DNA of 64,000 nucleotides from Cristatella mucedo (Eukaryota; Bryozoa; Phylactolaemata; Cristatellidae): NCBI GenBank assembly GCA_009760855.2, contig WPIO01000163.1, positions 596,001 to 660,000 of the forward strand, read 5' to 3'. Shown piece by piece: positions 59,161 to 64,000 of this stretch (position 1 is its first letter; each line of letters starts with the position of its first letter). The notes under the pieces were generated by a model. It saw only the letters and a program-made list of their open reading frames with translations, ran no database searches and was not told where the DNA came from. The position numbers and the translations under genes were made by a program.

Positions 59161-62100
59161 GTCACCTTCGGGCTGTTGGGTCTCCCATGCCGGCGGCTGC
59201 CTTAGCTTTGCCGGCGGCTAGTAACCTGCTTGTTAGTTATGATCGTCAGCAGCTGCTATCGCTTCGTCATCGCATATCAAATGCATTCCTAGATATTAAT
59301 GTTGTTGCTAAGATTCATGAACTATGCATTAACAAAAGAAAAGCACCCCGTAGCCACCACGGTGGCCGGAACCGCCAGCTCAGACGCCGCTCGTTGGGCT
59401 GGAACTGCAAGCTCAGTACCCGCTCGTTCGGTATTCCTAGCATTGTCTCGAACCGCTCAGCACGCTCCCCCACATGCGTCACTGTAAATTCCTCAAACTT
59501 AGTGGTCATCAAGCCTGTTGTAACCCCATCGGCCAGACTTAACGCTTGCCTTTGGAATCCTCGCTCAATGTGCAATAAACCTCTAGTAATAAGCGACCTT
59601 ATTTCTGAAAATGGTATCGACCTGCTCGCCCTAACTGAAACTTGGCTGAAATCGATAAACTGTCTGACAACTAAAGAAGCAATTCCATCTGGTTTCTCGT
59701 TCTTTCACACCCCTAGATCAATCAAAACTGGAGGTGGAGTTGTTGTTGTCGTGCGCTCGAAATTTAACTTGAAGCCATTTGCAGTACCCTCACAGCAATC
59801 TTTTGAATCAATTGTCTTGGTCTCACCCGAAAACAAGCTACCGATAGTGGCAGCAGTCTATCGCCCACCAGGTACCAAATCCTCCTTTATCTCAGATTTC
59901 TCCGATCTCATTTCGATTCTGTGTGCAAGAAATCGATCCTTTTTTGTAATGGGTGATTTTAACGTTCACTTTGATAACTTATCTGAATGTAATGTAATGT
60001 AATGTAATGTATCTCCATCAGTAACTCCACAAAGTCATAAAGACCATGTGGGTGTAACGCAGGAGAGTTTTGTATAGCGAACTCACAGCCTAAGCGGCTT
60101 TCGGTACGCATTCGGTAGCCAACAGACTTCGCCTCATGCAACAAAGAGAAAGTGGGAAGCATAGCAGAGTTAGGAGAGCAGTTGAGGTAGTGAGTAGCAT
60201 AGAAGTAGCAGTTCAGGACCGCTGAAAAAGATGTGCCATAGTCGGCAGTTGGAGAGTAGATGTCGTTGCGTATGAATTGTGGTAGCGAGTTCCACAGTCT
60301 ACGACCAGCAGAGCTAAACCTTCTGTCGCCAACTGTCTTTAAGCTGAGGAATAGGACAGCTAATTTATTGTCCACACAAGACCTGAGGGCGCGAACAGGC
60401 TGAAACTGATGCAGCAGTTCATGCTTTCAGCACCGAATTTCGTGCATTGACTGACTCATTGTCTCTTGTGGCTCATGTGCATGGCCCTATCCACATCAAG
60501 GGTCACACACTCGACCAGATTTTCTCATATAACTGCACTTTGTCATCACCAATTATTACCAAATCATGCTTATCTGACCACATGCAGATCTCATTCAATC
60601 TACAGTGTGTGCCCACATCCTCCTCTAAAATAACTTGTGAATCGCGAAACCTCAAGACCCTTGACATCGATGCTGTCCATGCGAGAATATCTGCTTCACC
60701 TCAGCTGTTCAATCCTCCCTCCGATCTGTCATCATTGGTAGATAGCTTCAACACGATACTAGCTGACACGCTAGACGAGTTTGCCCCTCTGACAAAGCGC
60801 ACTGTGCGCCCCCGTCCAGACGGCCTATGGTTTGCCACAGACATTAAACTAGCCAAGTCTACGAAACGAAAGCTTGAAAAAGCATACACAAGATCCGGAC
60901 TAACTGTCGATCGACAGGCATGTGAAGACTACTGTAGGTCGTACCAATCGATCCTAGCAAAGGCTAAGTCTAGTTTTTATAAACACATTGTTGAATCACA
61001 GATGCACAATCCAAAAATGCTGATGTCGACAATAAACCATCTCCTCAACCGTTCCCAGATTAGCTCCTTACCTGATGATCCTAATGATGATCTAGCCGAT
61101 CGCTTCTCTCGATTCTGTGTGCTGAAGATAGACAAGATCAGGCAATCCATCCCTGCGGTGACAACCTCCCCACTAGAATGCTGTTCCTCGGTTCCTGGCT
61201 GCACCTCAATGTCTGCATTTAAGCAGGTCACTAGTGATCTAGTCCTGAAGTTCGTATCTCAATCAAAGAAGACAACAAGTCCTCTGGACCCTATTGCCAC
61301 TGTCGTGCTCCTACAATGCATTGATCTGCTGCTGCCATGCATAACTAACATCATTAATGTGTCATTAGCCTCAGGTCATGTCCCTGCACCTTTCAAAAAA
61401 GCTGTAGTTAGGCCTCTTCTCAAGAAAGCAACACTAGACCAAGAGAACTTGAGCAACTACCGCCCAGTTTCCCTTCTACCGTTCCTATTAAAGACACTCG
61501 AACGGGTCGTGGCGGACCAGCTAAAGTCGTATATCGAAACCTCACACCTTGCTAGTAAGTTCCAGTCTGGCTTTACAGCTAATCACTCCACAGATTCAGC
61601 ATTGCTTCGGGTATACAACGACCTACTTAGGAATACAGACATGGGTAGAGTGTCTCTGCTTGTTTTGCTCGATCTTTCGGCATCTTTTGATACCATCGAT
61701 CACAAAGTTCTTCTAGAGCGCCTCTCATCTCGCCTGGGCATCACTGGCACTGCTCTGCAGTGATTCAGGTCCTATCTCAGTGGCAGACTCCAGAGTATTG
61801 ACGTGAATGGACAAAGATTATCCGATGAACCTCTTAAATATGGGCTACCTCAGGGCTCAGTGCTAGGTCCGGTTCTTTTCACGGTTTATACTCTACCTCT
61901 TGCTGATGTGATTGCCAAGCACAATCTAGACTTTCACTTCTATGCGGATGACACTCAGTTGTACCTTTGCTTTGATCCCTCCCAGCCTTCAAGCACCTCA
62001 AATTCTCTTAACTCACTTGCTTCATGCATTGATGACACCCGCACATGGATGGCAACAAACTTTTTAAAACCAAACGATGACAAAACTAACTTACTAGTTA

Positions 62101-63040
62101 TGGGCAAACCCAGTGTGATCAAGATTTTGGAAAGGCTGACTCTCGAAATTGGCTCTGCCAGCATATCTCCAGTTGAATCAGCTCGAAATCTATGTGTCAT
62201 ATTCCAAAGCGATCTCTCGTTAGACGACAATATCAGCTCCACAGTCAAATCTGCCTATTTTCAGCTTCATAGCATTGCTAAAATTCGGGCTTGTTTAGAT
62301 AAAGATACCACATCCAAGTTTGTCCATGCATTCGTCACATCCCGTCTCGACTTCTGCAACTCACTGCTTACTGGCCCTACCAGCATGTGCGATCAGGCGA
62401 TTGCAGCTGGTGCAAAACTCTGCAGCTAGGCTTGTTTGTCGTGAGCGTTGCAGTTGTCACATAACTCCACTTCTCGCCGACCTGCACTGGCTACCAGTCA
62501 AACAACGGATTGACTTCAAGGTTTTGTCGCTCACTTTTAGGTCCCTTCATTCTATGGCTCCAGCCTATCTGTCAGATATACTACTCCATCAGGCCAAGCA
62601 TCGTGCCACCCGCTTTTCGGAATTCAACAGTCTACAAATACCTCATACAAACCTTAAATCCTTTGGAGACCGTGCATTTAGTTCGTATGCTCTCAAAGCC
62701 TGGAATTCCCTCCCGACCTGCGTCAGAACATCCCCTGACCTGAACACATTTAAAAGGAACTTTAAAAGACACCTATTTAGGACAGCATAAAGTGGGTCCC
62801 TGTGATTCTTCCTTGATGTGCTTATGTGTGCTGACACTGTGCATGCTGCCACTAACCACATTTGCATGCTGACCCTGTGCATGTCACCCCTAACCATATT
62901 ATTCATTTCGTTTGTTTTTCAAGCATGATTTCACTTACCATTCAATCGCATTTCATTTTACAGCAAATGTAAAGCACCTAGAGAGAGATAAAGTTCTCTG
63001 AGGGCACTTTATCAAGTGAATTAATATTATTATTATTATC
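59160..63040 (+). mobile_element. near full-length L2-like LINE (EN-RT), interrupted by LINE-B
   Basis: The most complete L2 copy, about 3.4 kb without the insert. The coding frame starts with a YDRQQLLSLRHRI segment (about 59237) and an Arg-rich patch. It then enters the apurinic-like endonuclease (LNACLWNPRSM, LLALTETWLK, GGGVVVVVRSKF, AAVYRPPGTKSS, GDFNVHFDN to 59982; after the insert, GHTLDQIFS and SDHMQI at about 60584). The reverse transcriptase follows: NYRPVSLLP (about 61456), [14 protein letters not shown] (about 61666-61707), YADDTQLYLC (about 61941-61970), and a C-terminal GDRAFSSYALKAWNSLPTC segment, then 3' UTR, hairpin (about 62968-63013) and TTATTA tail. Defects: the insert, a TGG-to-TGA stop at 61761-61763, and a one-base insertion near 62372. 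Dead, but young. Confidence 0.96.
59985..60432 (-). mobile_element. LINE-B, 5'-truncated, nested in the L2 copy
   Basis: Left end is a repeated TGTAA motif (four units, 59986-60009), i.e. a TTACA tail on the minus strand. The minus frame (to 60375) contains GDRRFSSAGRRLWNSLPQFIRND, the same kind of reverse-transcriptase C-terminal segment as L2 but clearly a different family. Uninterrupted L2 copies join CTTATCTGA directly to CGCTTTCAGC where this sits. No obvious target-site duplication. Confidence 0.9.
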
Positions 63041-63289
63041 TTGAGACAAGTCATTTTGAAGGAGTACTCACCTAGATGCTATTTAAAGATGAAATAAGGT
63101 GGCCGAGAAAGACAGCATGGAGTGTGAAACTTGCAAACGTCTGAGCAAGGCTACATTCGCCCGCAACTCTAGATTCGCCCGTGACTTCTGAGCAAAGCTG
63201 GATTAGCTCGTCAGTTTGATCGTCATGCGATGCGAAGATGTTAGCTACCCCCCAAGTGCGAATGCACAAATGCATTTTGCAAATACTAA

Positions 63290-63535
63290 TAAAATAATCA
63301 TACATTTGTATAGTACCCTCGGAGAACTGAATCTCTTTGTAGGCACTTTAAATATGCTGCATAAAAAAAGCACTACCAAATGATTGACAGTAACATCGGC
63401 AAGCAGCATGCATAGTTTTAGTAGGTACATGCACCCAAAGAACGAATCTCAAATGCCCACCAAATGCTGCAATGAACGGGTGCGTTTTAAGCTTCTTTTT
63501 TGTAAATCAACTGAGGTAGCTTGACATGTGAGAAA
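63290..63535 (-). mobile_element. L2-like LINE 3' end, divergent subfamily
   Basis: AATAATAAAATAATCATACATTTGTATAGTACCCTCGGAGAACTGAATCTCTTTGTAGGCACTTTAAATATGCTGC is a variant of the L2 hairpin and 3' UTR. It continues into GCACCCAAAGAACGAATCTC and GGGTGCGTTTTAAGCTTC. Its TTGTATAGTACC arm is closer to the SINE-B tail than to the young L2 copies. Confidence 0.7.
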
Positions 63536-63609
63536 AACCAATGAAGGATTCACTGCACACGTAAAGCCGAGTGACGTCGACTGGATAGAAATGGGCGCCT
63601 GACGTGCGC

Positions 63610-64000
63610 TAGACGTGGTCACAACTCCTGCCCCTTGATCGTCGCTCTTCTCGCCGTCGGCGTCGGCCAGCGGCTGCACGAGGCCTGCTCGGCTTGCTTG
63701 TCCAGCACGAACAAGGTCGAGTCGTACGTCGGACAGGGCTAAATGTGACGTCCTTCCGCCCGAACGCCTATTACGGCTCGGTCGACGGAGCCTTCGTCGC
63801 CAGGCGCCTTGGCAATCTGCTGCTGAGCGTCGGCGACCACGGCGGCGACCGATGCGCGTCGCGATTATCAAGGAGGAGGAGCCGCCCGAGGATCTGCTGA
63901 GCTTCGACGTCACGATCGACGCTGGCTGCGCGGTGGTGGCGAAACGCTTTCGTCTCTCGCGTGCACGCCCCATCCACAGAGCTACTCGCTCCTGGCCCTT
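63610..64000 (+). other. coding-like GC-rich stretch at the right edge, frame changes
   Basis: Three consecutive plus-strand segments each look protein-coding (balanced composition, G/C at third positions) but in different frames: about 63630-63730 (hydrophobic start, then a Cys-x2-Cys), about 63715-63840 (SFRPNAYYGSVDGAFVARRL), and 63859 to beyond the edge (RVAIIKEEEPPEDLLSFDVT). This could be a frameshifted pseudogene, exons of a gene entering from the right, or assembly indels. Family not recognised. Confidence 0.3.

Noticed and set aside
59097-60002. Host gene at the start of the 59-kb ORF
   Set aside because: The frame is LINE ORF2 (endonuclease). Its first residues come from read-through into an older L2 remnant.

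Overview
This is animal nuclear DNA: spliced exons with GT..AG introns, very CpG-rich islands (about 1.1-2.5, 11.2-17.5 and 27.5-31.3 kb) set in AT-richer, transposon-filled sequence, abundant simple repeats, and L2/CR1-type non-LTR retrotransposons with tRNA-derived SINEs. An invertebrate is likely. A peptide gene with the 8-cysteine spacing of arthropod agatoxin-like peptides weakly favours an arthropod. The species cannot be named from the sequence.

Genes. (1) 11.5-16.5 kb, + strand: three exons, joined in phase 0 at both visible junctions, encode a NUDT18-like Nudix protein. Its C-terminal half follows NUDT18 well, but the Nudix box lacks the catalytic glutamates, so it is probably a pseudoenzyme. 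(2) 31.0-41.3 kb, + strand: three small exons with compatible phases (1/1, then 2/2) encode a secreted cysteine-knot peptide: signal-peptide exon, acidic propeptide exon, and a basic-site plus 8-Cys mature exon. Its introns are crowded with mobile elements. (3) Weak candidates: a partial ORF at 10-147, one clean-looking exon at 2344-2437, small ORFs at 28.4, 44.5 and 49.9 kb, and a coding-like but frame-hopping stretch at the right edge.

Mobile elements dominate the rest. The main family is an L2/CR1-clade LINE (endonuclease plus reverse transcriptase; 3' end with a GTAAAGCGCC...GGGCGCTTTATC hairpin and a TTA tail). It is present as about 20 copies from near full length (59.16-63.04 kb; 46.33-49.53 kb) to eroded remnants. 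A second LINE family with a TACAT-type tail is nested in the 59-63 kb copy, with an older relative at 24.8 kb. A third, R2/NeSL-like LINE with a C-terminal restriction-like endonuclease lies broken at 32.5-34.6 kb. Two tRNA-derived SINE families occur: SINE-A (about 180 bp, five copies plus a fragment; two copies carry an L2 insertion at the same internal site) and SINE-B, whose tail mimics the L2 3' hairpin. A small hAT element (40.58-40.78 kb) resembles Charlie/SPIN termini.

Tandem repeats include a 16-bp minisatellite (3.83-4.26 kb), a 588-bp compound duplication embedded in GAGACA microsatellites (51.1-52.9 kb), long CT/GA and TA arrays, and a CTG array. Long stretches at 8.2-8.9, 9.5-10.9, 17-18.9, 19.3-21.2, 21.6-24.8, 25.1-26.6, 26.8-27.5, 37.2-38.5, 44-46.3 and 56.7-58.4 kb show nothing I can identify.
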